Below, in pieces: positions 1 to 7,852 of a stretch of 64,000 nt of DNA. Position numbers and translations under genes: made by a program. The notes beneath the pieces were generated by a model. That model was not told where the DNA came from and searched no databases. It saw nothing but the letters and a program-made list of their open reading frames with translations. The stretch lies in NCBI GenBank assembly GCA_900538555.1, contig UPYI01000005.1, positions 1 through 64,000 of the forward strand, written 5' to 3'. Numbering within the stretch: the first letter of the stretch is position 1; each line of letters opens with the position of its first letter. This stretch comes from an uncultured Porphyromonadaceae bacterium. Lineage in GTDB: Bacteria > Bacteroidota > Bacteroidia > Bacteroidales > Barnesiellaceae.

Positions 1-135
1 ACCCGTAATACCTCCGGTCACAATGTCGTTAGGCAATAGGAAACCTTTCCATCCTACCGCATACAATAGAAGACCTATAAGTATGACCACATAGTCTTTC
101 ATGTGGTAGGCGATAGCCTTTAAACTGAATTTCAT
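1..135 (-). CDS. YitT family membrane protein, N-terminal fragment
   Basis: Only the first 45 codons lie in the window; the gene continues past base 1. The peptide has a short polar lead, then a hydrophobic stretch (residues about 15-30), then LPNDIVTGGITG. That pattern fits the start of YitT/DUF2179 membrane proteins, whose first helix is followed by a conserved LPN-(x)-V/I-TGG segment. The role of the family is poorly known. The ATG is at 135, and a promoter-like TATTTTTG sits 27 bases upstream on the same strand, so the gene is probably transcribed separately from leuS. The assignment rests on the N-terminus only. Confidence 0.7.
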   Translation of the reverse strand, partial: MKFSLKAIAYHMKDYVVILIGLLLYAVGWKGFLLPNDIVTGGITG

Positions 136-161
136 AGTCTGAGATTTTTTATTCGACAGTG

Positions 162-169
162 CAAAAATA
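162..169 (-). promoter_or_regulatory. -7 promoter element for the YitT gene
   Basis: Minus strand reads TATTTTTG, matching the Bacteroidota -7 consensus TAnnTTTG, in the 41-base gap between the leuS stop and the YitT start. I did not find a clear -33 TTTG. Confidence 0.45.
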
Positions 170-176
170 GATCGGT

Positions 177-2945
177 TTACAATACGATGTTCACAATTTT
201 ATTCGGAACTACGATTATTTTTTTCGGGGTTTTACCTTCGATCCAACGGGCGGACAGCTCATGGTTCAATGCAATCTGCTCTATCTCCTCGCGCGGCGTT
301 CCTGTCGCCACTTCTATATTGAAACGGGCTTTGCCATTGAACGAAACCGCATAGGTCACTTTATCTTCTTTCAGATACTCTTCGTTGAATGCCGGCCATT
401 GGGCATCGCATACCGTCGTATCGTGACCCAACACGTGCCACAACTCTTCGCTGATGTGCGGGGCGAACGGAGCGAGCAGGACGACGATATGTTCGAGAAC
501 CTGCCGGTTATGCGACTTCAATGCGGTCAGTTCGTTTATACAGATCATGAATGCACTGATAGAGGTATTGTACGAGAAATTCTCGATATCCCACGATACT
601 TTCTTGATGAGTTTATGCACCGATTTGAGTTCTTCTTTCGTCGGTTCGCCGTCGGTAACGACCAGATTGTCGCCTTGATAGAACAGGTTCCAGAATTTTT
701 TCAAGAAACGGTGTACGCCGTCTATACCGTTGGTATCCCACGGCTTGCTCTGCTCGATAGGACCTAAGAACATTTCATACAGACGAAGGGTATCCGCACC
801 GTAGTTTTCCACAATGTCATCGGGATTCACGACGTTGAACATCGATTTCGACATTTTTTCCACAGCCCATCCGCATACGTATTTGCCGTCTTCCAAAATA
901 AATTCGGCGGTGGCAAATTCGGGACGCCACTGTTTGAAAGCCTCTATATCGAGTATATCGTTACTTACGATATTCACATCGACGTGAATGGGCGTAGTGT
1001 CATACTCTTTTTTCAGATTGTACGATACGAATGTATTGGTGTCCTTGATACGATATACGAAATTGGAACGTCCTTGTATCATACCCTGATTCACTAATTT
1101 TTTAAACGGTTCTTCTTCGCAAACCACTCCCATATCGTACAGAAACTTATTCCAGAAACGGCTGTAAATCAAGTGTCCGGTAGCATGTTCCGTACCTCCG
1201 ACATACAGATCGACATTGCGCCAATATTCGTTCGCCTGTTTCGATACGATAGCTTCGTTGTTATGCGGGTCCATATAACGGATATAATATGCCGACGAAC
1301 CTGCAAATCCGGGCATCGTACACAATTCGAGCGGATAGTTTTCGGCAGTCGTCCAATTTTTAGCACGTCCCAACGGAGGTTCGCCCGTTTCGGTAGGCAG
1401 GAATTTATCTACTTCGGGCAGTTCCAACGGCAGCGATTTATCGTCCAGTACATAAGGCATACCGTCTTTATAATAAACAGGGAACGGTTCGCCCCAATAA
1501 CGCTGGCGGCTGAATATGGCATCGCGCAAACGATAGTTCACCTTTACACGTCCCAGTCCTTTTTCCTTGATAAATGCTTTGGTGCGGGCAATCGCCTCTT
1601 TAACTTCAAGTCCGTTCAAATCGAGACCGTTTCCGCACGAGTTGATCATCTTGCCCTCTTTGGCATCGAAACTTTCTTCCGATACATCGCAACCTTCGAT
1701 CAACGGTATGATGTCCAATCCGAAGTGTTTGGCAAAAGCGTAGTCGCGGCTATCGTGCGCCGGCACAGCCATGATAGCACCCGTACCATATCCAGCCAAT
1801 ACATAATCGCTGATCCAGATCGGAATCTGTTTATTGTTCAACGGATTGACAGCATACGCTCCGGAGAATACACCGCTTACACCGCGATCCATCAGACGTT
1901 CGCGTTCGGTACGATGCTTGATACTTTCGAGATATTCGTTCACCGCCTGCTGCTGATCGGGCGTAACCACTTGTTTCACATAATCGCTTTCGGGTGCAAG
2001 TACCATAAACGTCACACCGAATACGGTATCGGCACGAGTTGTGAATATCGTAAATTCAACATCCGAATCGACTACCTTGAACTGCATCTCCGCACCTTCC
2101 GAACGACCTATCCAGTTGCGTTGCGTCTCTTTCAACGAGTCAGACCAATCGACCGTATCCAATCCGTCCAACAGACGTTGCGCATAAGCCGATACACGCA
2201 GACACCATTGGCGCATCACTTTCTGCTCCACCGGATAACCGCCACGCACCGAAACGCCTTCGCTCACTTCGTCGTTTGCCAGTACCGTACCCAATTGCGG
2301 ACACCAGTTCACCATCGTGTCGCCGAGATAAGCTATACGGTAGTTGAGCAATACGGCTTGTTGTTCCTGTTCACTCTTGTTCTTCCACTCTTCTGCCGTG
2401 AAAGAAAGTTCTTCTCCGCAAGCCGCATTTACACCGGTCGTTCCGGCAGTTTCGAAATGCGCTACCAGTTCGTCGATAGGACGTGCCTGCCGGCGATCGT
2501 TGCAATAATAACTGTTGAACATTCTGATGAATGCCCATTGCGTCCATTTGTAATATGCGGGATCGCAAGTACGTATTTCGCGGTTCCAATCGTAACAGAA
2601 ACCTATCTTATCGAGCTGCTCGCGATAACGGTCTATATTTTTTTCGGTAGTGACTGCCGGATGCTGACCTGTCTGTATCGCATATTGTTCGGCGGGCAGA
2701 CCGTAAGCATCGTACCCCATCGGATGCAATACATTGAATCCTTTCAGACGCTTGTAACGCGAAAATATGTCGGAAGCGATATATCCGAGCGGATGGCCTA
2801 CATGCAAACCTGCACCCGACGGATAGGGAAACATATCGAGTACATAAAATTTCGGTTTCTCCTCATTTTCCGTCACCCGGTATATACTTTGTTCTTTCCA
2901 GAACTTCTGCCATTTTTTTTCTATTTCTCTGAAATTGTATTCCAT
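177..2945 (-). CDS. leuS: Leucine--tRNA ligase
   Basis: Class I aminoacyl-tRNA synthetase that charges tRNA-Leu in the cytoplasm. The 922-residue length is normal for bacterial LeuRS. The HIGH signature appears as HVGH at residues 48-51 within PYPSGAGLHVGHPLGY. The KMSKS loop is intact at 697-701. The CP1 editing domain lies between them (roughly 230-430, with TTRADTVFGVTF and the later GTGAIMAVPAHDSRD). The C-terminal anticodon-binding region ends in the family-typical KIIVVPNKIVNIVL. The ATG at 2945 lies 28 bases after the nadA stop on the same strand with no promoter seen between, so nadA-leuS is probably one transcript. Confidence 0.98.
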   Translation of the reverse strand: MEYNFREIEKKWQKFWKEQSIYRVTENEEKPKFYVLDMFPYPSGAGLHVGHPLGYIASDIFSRYKRLKGFNVLHPMGYDAYGLPAEQYAIQTGQHPAVTTEKNIDRYREQLDKIGFCYDWNREIRTCDPAYYKWTQWAFIRMFNSYYCNDRRQARPIDELVAHFETAGTTGVNAACGEELSFTAEEWKNKSEQEQQAVLLNYRIAYLGDTMVNWCPQLGTVLANDEVSEGVSVRGGYPVEQKVMRQWCLRVSAYAQRLLDGLDTVDWSDSLKETQRNWIGRSEGAEMQFKVVDSDVEFTIFTTRADTVFGVTFMVLAPESDYVKQVVTPDQQQAVNEYLESIKHRTERERLMDRGVSGVFSGAYAVNPLNNKQIPIWISDYVLAGYGTGAIMAVPAHDSRDYAFAKHFGLDIIPLIEGCDVSEESFDAKEGKMINSCGNGLDLNGLEVKEAIARTKAFIKEKGLGRVKVNYRLRDAIFSRQRYWGEPFPVYYKDGMPYVLDDKSLPLELPEVDKFLPTETGEPPLGRAKNWTTAENYPLELCTMPGFAGSSAYYIRYMDPHNNEAIVSKQANEYWRNVDLYVGGTEHATGHLIYSRFWNKFLYDMGVVCEEEPFKKLVNQGMIQGRSNFVYRIKDTNTFVSYNLKKEYDTTPIHVDVNIVSNDILDIEAFKQWRPEFATAEFILEDGKYVCGWAVEKMSKSMFNVVNPDDIVENYGADTLRLYEMFLGPIEQSKPWDTNGIDGVHRFLKKFWNLFYQGDNLVVTDGEPTKEELKSVHKLIKKVSWDIENFSYNTSISAFMICINELTALKSHNRQVLEHIVVLLAPFAPHISEELWHVLGHDTTVCDAQWPAFNEEYLKEDKVTYAVSFNGKARFNIEVATGTPREEIEQIALNHELSARWIEGKTPKKIIVVPNKIVNIVL

Positions 2946-2973
2946 ATCGTGATTCTTTTTTAATTATCCATTG

Positions 2974-3963
2974 TTACAATCCGAGCGAAGCGGATATATC
3001 GAGCATGCGCGTGATAGGACGTATCGCTTTTTCGGCGATCTCTTTCTCCACGACGATTTCGGGCTGTTCGTATTTCAAGGCATTATACAACTTCTTCATC
3101 GTATTCAAACGCATGAAACTGCATTCGTTGCAGGCACAGGTACTGTCGTCGGGAGGAGCGGGAATAAATTCCTTATCGGGATTGGCTTTCCGCATTTCGT
3201 GCAAAATACCCGATTCGGTAGCTACGATAAACTGTTTTGCCGGCGAAACGGAAGAGAATTTCAACAGTGCGGCGGTGGAACCTACCTTATCGGCAACCGT
3301 AAGCACCGCTTTCTTGCATTCGGGATGCGCCAGCACCAATGCTTCGGGGTACTGTTTTTTCAGTGCCACTATTTTTTCGAGCGAGAACTGCTCGTGTACA
3401 TGACAAGCTCCGTCCCACAACAACATATTGCGACCGGTTATCGAGTTGATGTAATTACCCAAATTGCGGTCGGGACAGAAAATGATCTTTTCCTCTTTCG
3501 GAAAACTCTCCACGATCTGACGGGCATTGGTCGATGTCACCACCACATCGGTGAGGGTCTTCACGGCAGCCGACGTATTCACATACGATATGACCGTGTG
3601 TCCGGGATGTTCGTCGATAAACTTTTTCAGATCTTCCGCCCGGCAACTGTCAGCCAACGAACAGCCGGCATTCAGGTCGGGAACGATCACTTTTTTGTCG
3701 GGGCAGATGATCTTCGCCGTTTCGCCCATAAAGTGAACGCCGCACAACACCAGCACATCGGCAGTCGTTTTTGCCGCCCACTGCGCCAACGCCAACGAAT
3801 CGCCGACGAAATCGGCTATATCCTGCAAATCGGAAGATTGGTAGTAGTGCGCCAGAATGACGGCATTCTTTTCTTTTTTCATCCGTTTTATTTCAGCCTG
3901 CAAATCCAGACCTTCGGGAATATCGGCATCTACATACCCCTTCGAGATATCCACACTTATCAT
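2974..3963 (-). CDS. nadA: Quinolinate synthase A
   Basis: Condenses iminoaspartate with dihydroxyacetone phosphate to quinolinate in de novo NAD synthesis, using an oxygen-sensitive 4Fe-4S cluster. The 329-residue protein has the family's early AHYYQ motif (residues 38-42). Candidate cluster cysteines lie in VLCGVHFMGETAK (Cys74), HPECKKAV and the C-terminal CNECSFMRLNTM, matching the three ligands of NadA. nadB and nadC are not in the window. The gene leads a probable nadA-leuS transcript whose promoter is about 200 bases upstream. Confidence 0.97.
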   Translation of the reverse strand: MISVDISKGYVDADIPEGLDLQAEIKRMKKEKNAVILAHYYQSSDLQDIADFVGDSLALAQWAAKTTADVLVLCGVHFMGETAKIICPDKKVIVPDLNAGCSLADSCRAEDLKKFIDEHPGHTVISYVNTSAAVKTLTDVVVTSTNARQIVESFPKEEKIIFCPDRNLGNYINSITGRNMLLWDGACHVHEQFSLEKIVALKKQYPEALVLAHPECKKAVLTVADKVGSTAALLKFSSVSPAKQFIVATESGILHEMRKANPDKEFIPAPPDDSTCACNECSFMRLNTMKKLYNALKYEQPEIVVEKEIAEKAIRPITRMLDISASLGL

Positions 3964-4165
3964 ATTATAAATATTTCTTTTTTCTTTTTTTAAAAAACTT
4001 CTTTTATGATGATAATAGCCTGTTGATATATAGGATAACTTTTTCCTAAAAAACTTGTTTTTAAAGTTATCACAAGCCTGTGACTTTTTATCCGTATTTT
4101 ATCTACACGATTTATATTTCATAATGAGTAGATTAAATACTTTATCAACATCATGTTCGAAAGTG

Positions 4166-4173
4166 CAAAGTTA
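4166..4173 (-). promoter_or_regulatory. -7 promoter element for nadA-leuS
   Basis: Minus strand reads TAACTTTG (TAnnTTTG). It would give a leader of about 200 bases that crosses the DnaA-like boxes at 4099-4150. No convincing -33 TTTG at the right distance. Confidence 0.4.
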
Positions 4174-4413
4174 ATAAAATTCTTCCATTCGGATTCTTGA
4201 TAAACTCACAAAAAAGCGTGAATATCGTTGTGAAAAATATTCTGCCTAAATATTTGTTTTTCTGTATCTATCGCAGCATATACCGATTTATGGGATTACC
4301 TAATTTTTTTACAATTATTTACCCACCGGTATTCACATTGTTATTCACGGTTTATCAATAGGCTTGTGCAGTTATCAACATTGCTGTGAATAATGCAAGC
4401 CGGAGAGTTTTTA

Positions 4414-4445
4414 TTTGTTTCGCGATAGCTCTTGTATTACTTTTG
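4414..4445 (+). promoter_or_regulatory. Promoter for the TrmH-family gene
   Basis: TTTG at 4414-4417, a 20-base spacer, then TACTTTTG at 4438-4445. This is a full match to the Bacteroidota consensus and predicts a leader of about 25 bases before the ATG at 4475. Confidence 0.75.
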
Positions 4446-4474
4446 CAGAAACCGTTTTTAAAGATACCTATTTT

Positions 4475-5011
4475 ATGAAAAAGAAAAGTATTCTGGATTT
4501 GGAAAGAATTTCACAACAGGAGTTTAAACAGGTGGATAAGATACCGTTGATCGTCGTGTTGGACCATATCCGCAGCTTGAATAATGTGGGATCGGTATTC
4601 CGTACGGGGGATGCTTTTCGTATAGAGTCGGTGTATCTTTGCGGCATTACCGCTACTCCTCCGCATCCCGATATTCATAAGACGGCTTTGGGAGCGGAAG
4701 ATAGTGTGGCATGGAGTTATTTCGAAGATGCCTGCGAGGCTGTTGATAAACTGCACGACGAAGGATATACGGTATATGCCATAGAACAGGTAGAAGATAG
4801 TTTGAATCTGGCTAACTTGCAGTTGGACAGGACGAAAAAATATGCCGTGGTATTGGGTAATGAAGTGAAAGGGGTGCAGCAGGCGGTTGTTGATAAGTGC
4901 GATCAAAGCATAGAGATTCCGCAGTTCGGCACCAAACATTCGCTGAATGTTTCCGTTACTGCCGGATTGGTGATCTGGAATTTCTTCAAACAGCTTTCAG
5001 GTTGTTTATAA
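4475..5011 (+). CDS. TrmH/SpoU-family RNA 2'-O-methyltransferase
   Basis: A 178-residue SPOUT (knotted) methyltransferase that uses SAM to methylate a ribose in tRNA or rRNA. All three SpoU motifs are visible: SLNNVGSVFRTGDAF near residue 35, VVLGNEVKGV near 128 and IPQFGTKHSLNVSVTAGL near 148. The protein is short and lacks the N-terminal substrate-binding extension of RlmB, so the exact target nucleotide cannot be read from sequence. The ATG at 4475 is preferred over the in-frame ATG at 4415 because a complete promoter lies between them. Its last six bases overlap the end of the convergent DUF4294 gene. Confidence 0.9.
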   Translation: MKKKSILDLERISQQEFKQVDKIPLIVVLDHIRSLNNVGSVFRTGDAFRIESVYLCGITATPPHPDIHKTALGAEDSVAWSYFEDACEAVDKLHDEGYTVYAIEQVEDSLNLANLQLDRTKKYAVVLGNEVKGVQQAVVDKCDQSIEIPQFGTKHSLNVSVTAGLVIWNFFKQLSGCL

Positions 5012-5611
5012 AAATCCCTGTTCTACTTCTAAGCAGATGCGATTGATTTCGGCATGTTCTCCCTCCGGATCCCATTCGGTTTTCAGCGTTACACCGAACA
5101 GTCCGCCGATAGCTTGCCAGAATCCAGCCCGGAAACTGCCCAAGAAAGCCCGTATCAGGGCGTACGACGATTGGTTGCATTCCCGGTTTATCAACAATAT
5201 CAACATCTTTCCCTGTGAGAAGGTAAATTTCTTCAACACAGGAGCATACTGTTTGAAAACTTCGTCCTCCATCGCTTTCAGGTGTTTCTCGCGCGAACCG
5301 TCGTCGGGCAGTGTTTCTATGTATTCGTAAGTTTCCACCAATACCGAGTAGACTAATTTGGCATAAGGCAGGGTTTTCTTTACGTCGCGTACGGTTTTCC
5401 AATAGTGTTTTTCCTGTTTTCTGCTTTTGAATTTTTTTTCGGGATAGATATATACCGTCTTCATGTTGATAACCATACGGCGGGCACCGTCGATATTCGC
5501 ATAGTAATAACCGGTATAAGGCGATATGCGTGTATATGCCGTCTGGGCATTCGTACCGAATACACAACAACATATCAACAATATCAACACTATGTAATAT
5601 CCTCTTTTCAT
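5006..5611 (-). CDS. DUF4294 domain protein, exported
   Basis: A 201-residue protein with a signal peptide (MKRGYYIVLILLICCCVFG, then an A-Q cleavage region). The mature part matches the Bacteroidota family DUF4294: an IDGARRM segment, VRDVKKTLPYAKLV, FSQGKMLILLINRECNQSSY, FWQAIGGLFG and WDPEGEHAEI. Its function is not known; the signal peptide places it in the periplasm. I start it at the ATG at 5611 because the upstream in-frame ATG (5662) would put a polar stretch before the signal peptide. A TACCTTTG promoter element lies 49 bases upstream. It converges on, and overlaps by six bases, the TrmH-family gene. Confidence 0.88.
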   Translation of the reverse strand: MKRGYYIVLILLICCCVFGTNAQTAYTRISPYTGYYYANIDGARRMVINMKTVYIYPEKKFKSRKQEKHYWKTVRDVKKTLPYAKLVYSVLVETYEYIETLPDDGSREKHLKAMEDEVFKQYAPVLKKFTFSQGKMLILLINRECNQSSYALIRAFLGSFRAGFWQAIGGLFGVTLKTEWDPEGEHAEINRICLEVEQGFL

Positions 5612-5659
5612 GCGACAACCGTCGGTTTTGATTATCGGTTTTTCATTACCGATAACATA

Positions 5660-5667
5660 CAAAGGTA
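5660..5667 (-). promoter_or_regulatory. -7 promoter element for the DUF4294 gene
   Basis: Minus strand TACCTTTG matches TAnnTTTG and gives a leader of about 45 bases to the start at 5611. Confidence 0.5.
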
Positions 5668-6059
5668 AACGATTCGATTCAATATCTGCCGTTTTATACG
5701 ATAAATCTGTTTTTTTTATGCTTCTTTTAAATCTTTTTCCATAGTGTGGATAAGTAGTTTATAATTGTGTGATAAGTAAGTTGATAATGTATATAATATT
5801 TTGTTATACAATATTTTACGATAAAATATAAAACGGTTGATAACGATAGTTGTTCATGGTTTTATCGCATGCGGTTTTCTATTATGGATATTAGATTTGC
5901 CGAAAAGGGCGGATCGAATAAATTTATTCATACATATAGTTGATAACTATGTGTATAGCTATTTATATATCTTTTATTATCAATTGTTTAAGTTGTTTAT
6001 AAACCGATTTTACAAATTGTTGATATTAATGGAATCAAAAACAAAACCGTTCGGTTTGC

Positions 6060-6089
6060 TTGCAATCTTTGCGGTAAAGCGTATTTTTG
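6060..6089 (+). promoter_or_regulatory. Promoter for the radical SAM gene
   Basis: TTG at 6060-6062, a 19-base spacer and TATTTTTG at 6082-6089, about 30 bases before the ATG at 6120. Confidence 0.5.
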
Positions 6090-6119
6090 TATTCCATGAA
6101 TCTTTAAAAACAAAAAAGC

Positions 6120-6896
6120 ATGATGACCGTATTGTTCCAACATACTATTTTCGGTCCGGTGCATAGCCGCCGTTTGGGAGTATCGTTGGGTGTGAACTTG
6201 TTGCCGAACGACGGTAAAGTCTGTTCGTTCGACTGTATCTATTGCGAAGCCGGATATAATGCACAAGGTAAGGGAAGCGGTTTACCCACTCGCGAACAGG
6301 TAAAGGAGGATTTGCGTACCCGTTTGATGGATATGCACGCCAAAGGCGAGAAACTCGATGTAATTACTTTTGCCGGAAACGGCGAACCTACTTTGCACCC
6401 GCATTTCGAGGAGATTATCTACGATACGATCGAGTTGCGCGATCTTTATTATCCCGAAGCGAAGGTAAGCGTACTGTCCAATGCCACCATGATCGATCGT
6501 CCTGCCGTGGCACGTGCTTTGAAAAAAGTGGATAATAATATTCTGAAAATAGATTCGGTGAACCAACGTACCGTCGAGCTGATCAATGCACCCAACGCGC
6601 CTACTTTCCGTGTGGATAAGTTGTTGAAAGATCTGAAACAGTTCGACGGCGATTTTATCGTACAGACTATGTTTGTACGCGGCGAACACAACGGATGGAT
6701 TGTAGACAATACTACCGAGGAAGAGGTGAATGCATGGTTGGAAGAGATTGCCCGCTTGAACCCGAAACAGGTAATGGTATATACGATCGACCGGAAAACA
6801 CCGGAAGAGAAGCTGCAAAAAGTATCGCCCGAAGAGTTGGAGCGGATCGCCGGTCGGGTGCGCGAGCTGGGGATTTCCGTTACGGTTTCCGCCTGA
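6120..6896 (+). CDS. Radical SAM protein (COG0731-like)
   Basis: A 258-residue radical SAM enzyme. The cluster motif is CSFDCIYC (CxxxCxxC) near residue 35, preceded by FGPVHSRRLGVSLGVNLLP. It is followed by FAGNGEPTLHP, the GGEP-type SAM-binding strand. The N-terminal GPVxSRRLGxSLGxxLLP pattern and overall length fit the group of small radical SAM proteins related to the wyosine enzyme family (COG0731). The substrate is unknown for bacterial members. ATGs at 6120 and 6123 are adjacent and either may be used. A hairpin terminator follows at 7002-7041. Confidence 0.87.
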   Translation: MMTVLFQHTIFGPVHSRRLGVSLGVNLLPNDGKVCSFDCIYCEAGYNAQGKGSGLPTREQVKEDLRTRLMDMHAKGEKLDVITFAGNGEPTLHPHFEEIIYDTIELRDLYYPEAKVSVLSNATMIDRPAVARALKKVDNNILKIDSVNQRTVELINAPNAPTFRVDKLLKDLKQFDGDFIVQTMFVRGEHNGWIVDNTTEEEVNAWLEEIARLNPKQVMVYTIDRKTPEEKLQKVSPEELERIAGRVRELGISVTVSA

Positions 6897-6915
6897 TGCG
6901 ATAGGGTGGATTGAC

Positions 6916-6997
6916 GAACGCATCTATATTCATGCACCTTTTCTCGTCTCGGCATGATCCGAACGAGTTCCGTTCTGCACTCGGTTTACGAAAACGT
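6916..6997. repeat. Dispersed hairpin repeat, type B, copy 1
   Basis: Same element as the tandem copies at 36647-36883: ATGCACCTTTTCTCG, then CTCGGCAT, a central hairpin GAAC-GA-GTTC (6961-6970), then TTCTGCACTCGG and GAAAACG. It sits just after the radical SAM stop codon and before a terminator. It contains no gene. Confidence 0.75.
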
Positions 6998-7001
6998 GTA
7001 T

Positions 7002-7041
7002 AAAAAAAAGAGTTGCTTCCCGCAGGAGGCAACTCTTTTTT
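7002..7041. terminator. Bidirectional hairpin terminator between the radical SAM gene and sdhB
   Basis: Arms GAGTTGCTTCC and GGAGGCAACTC with a short CGCA loop, flanked by A and T runs on the two sides, so it can stop both convergent transcripts. Confidence 0.85.
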
Positions 7042-7057
7042 ATAAATATATCCGTTA

Positions 7058-7813
7058 TTAGTCTTTCAACTTGGCGCAGATAAATTCGCGGTTCAAACGG
7101 GCGATGTTGGTGAGCGAAATGCTTTTGGGGCATTCGGCGGCACAAGCACCGGTGTTGGTACAGTTACCGAAACCGAGTTCGTCCATTTTGGCTACCATGG
7201 CGCGTGCACGTTCGGCAGCTTCTACGCGACCTTGCGGCAGCAGGGCGAATTGGCTTACTTTCGCCGAAACGAAAAGCATTGCCGATCCGTTTTTACAAGC
7301 TGCTACGCAAGCACCGCAACCGATACAGGAAGCGGAGTCCATAGCTTCGTCAGCGTCGATTTTCGAGATAGGCAGTGCATTGGCATCCTGTGCGCCACCT
7401 GTATTGACCGAAATGTAACCGCCAGCCTGTTGGATTTTATCGAAAGCGCGACGGTCTACCATCAAGTCGCGGATTACCGGGAAACCGGCAGAACGCCACG
7501 GTTCGATCGTAATGGTATCGCCGTTTTTGAATTTGCGCATGTGCAACTGGCAAGTTGTGATTTCGGTGTCGGGTCCGTGGGGGTGTCCGTTGATGTAGAG
7601 CGAACACATACCGCAAATACCTTCGCGGCAGTCGTGATCGAATACTACGGGTTCCTGACCTTCGTTGATAAGTTGCTCGTTCAATACGTCGAGCATTTCG
7701 AGAAACGAACTGTCGGTAGAGACGCCTTTCAGGTTGTAGGTCTTGAATTCGCCTTTTGCCTTACGGTCTCTCTGACGCCAGATTTTCAGTGTTATATCTA
7801 TTGTTTTTTCCAT
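7058..7813 (-). CDS. sdhB: Fumarate reductase/succinate dehydrogenase iron-sulfur subunit
   Basis: A 251-residue electron-transfer subunit that passes electrons between the cytochrome b and flavoprotein subunits. It has an N-terminal plant-type ferredoxin domain with CREGICGMC (near residue 64) for the 2Fe-2S cluster. The C-terminal half has two cysteine groups, CIGCGACVAAC and CTNTGACAAECPKS, for the other clusters. It is the last gene of sdhC-sdhA-sdhB, 39 bases after sdhA. In Bacteroidales this complex works mainly as fumarate reductase in succinate formation; direction cannot be read from sequence. Confidence 0.96.
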   Translation of the reverse strand: MEKTIDITLKIWRQRDRKAKGEFKTYNLKGVSTDSSFLEMLDVLNEQLINEGQEPVVFDHDCREGICGMCSLYINGHPHGPDTEITTCQLHMRKFKNGDTITIEPWRSAGFPVIRDLMVDRRAFDKIQQAGGYISVNTGGAQDANALPISKIDADEAMDSASCIGCGACVAACKNGSAMLFVSAKVSQFALLPQGRVEAAERARAMVAKMDELGFGNCTNTGACAAECPKSISLTNIARLNREFICAKLKD

Positions 7814-7852
7814 AACTTTAAAGTGTATGAGCCGTGTAATTCGGCGAATTAA

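Larger units (their letters stand above)
4067..6015. other. Candidate replication origin region (DnaA-box clusters and AT-rich stretch)
   Basis: Two AT-rich intergenic stretches (3964-4474 and 5612-6119) flank the trmH and DUF4294 genes. Left DnaA-like boxes: TTATCTACA 4099-4107, TTATCAACA 4142-4150, then a tight group TTATTCACG 4341-4349, TTATCAATA 4352-4360, TTATCAACA 4372-4380 and TGTGAATAA 4385-4393. The right side has a perfect TGTGGATAA (5745-5753), GTGTGATAA 5767-5775, AGTTGATAA 5779-5787, GGTTGATAA 5835-5843 and AGTTGATAA 5938-5946. It also holds a nearly pure A/T run at about 5785-5835 that could be an unwinding element. Apart from promoters I see no other features in these two gaps. 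The origin call is inference: no dnaA is nearby, which is not unusual in this phylum. Confidence 0.55.

Noticed and set aside
1173..2963. A 596-codon open frame on the plus strand opposite leuS
   Set aside because: It lies wholly antisense to a clear LeuRS gene, lacks any recognisable motif and is rich in Arg, His, Phe and Tyr runs typical of a reversed coding strand.
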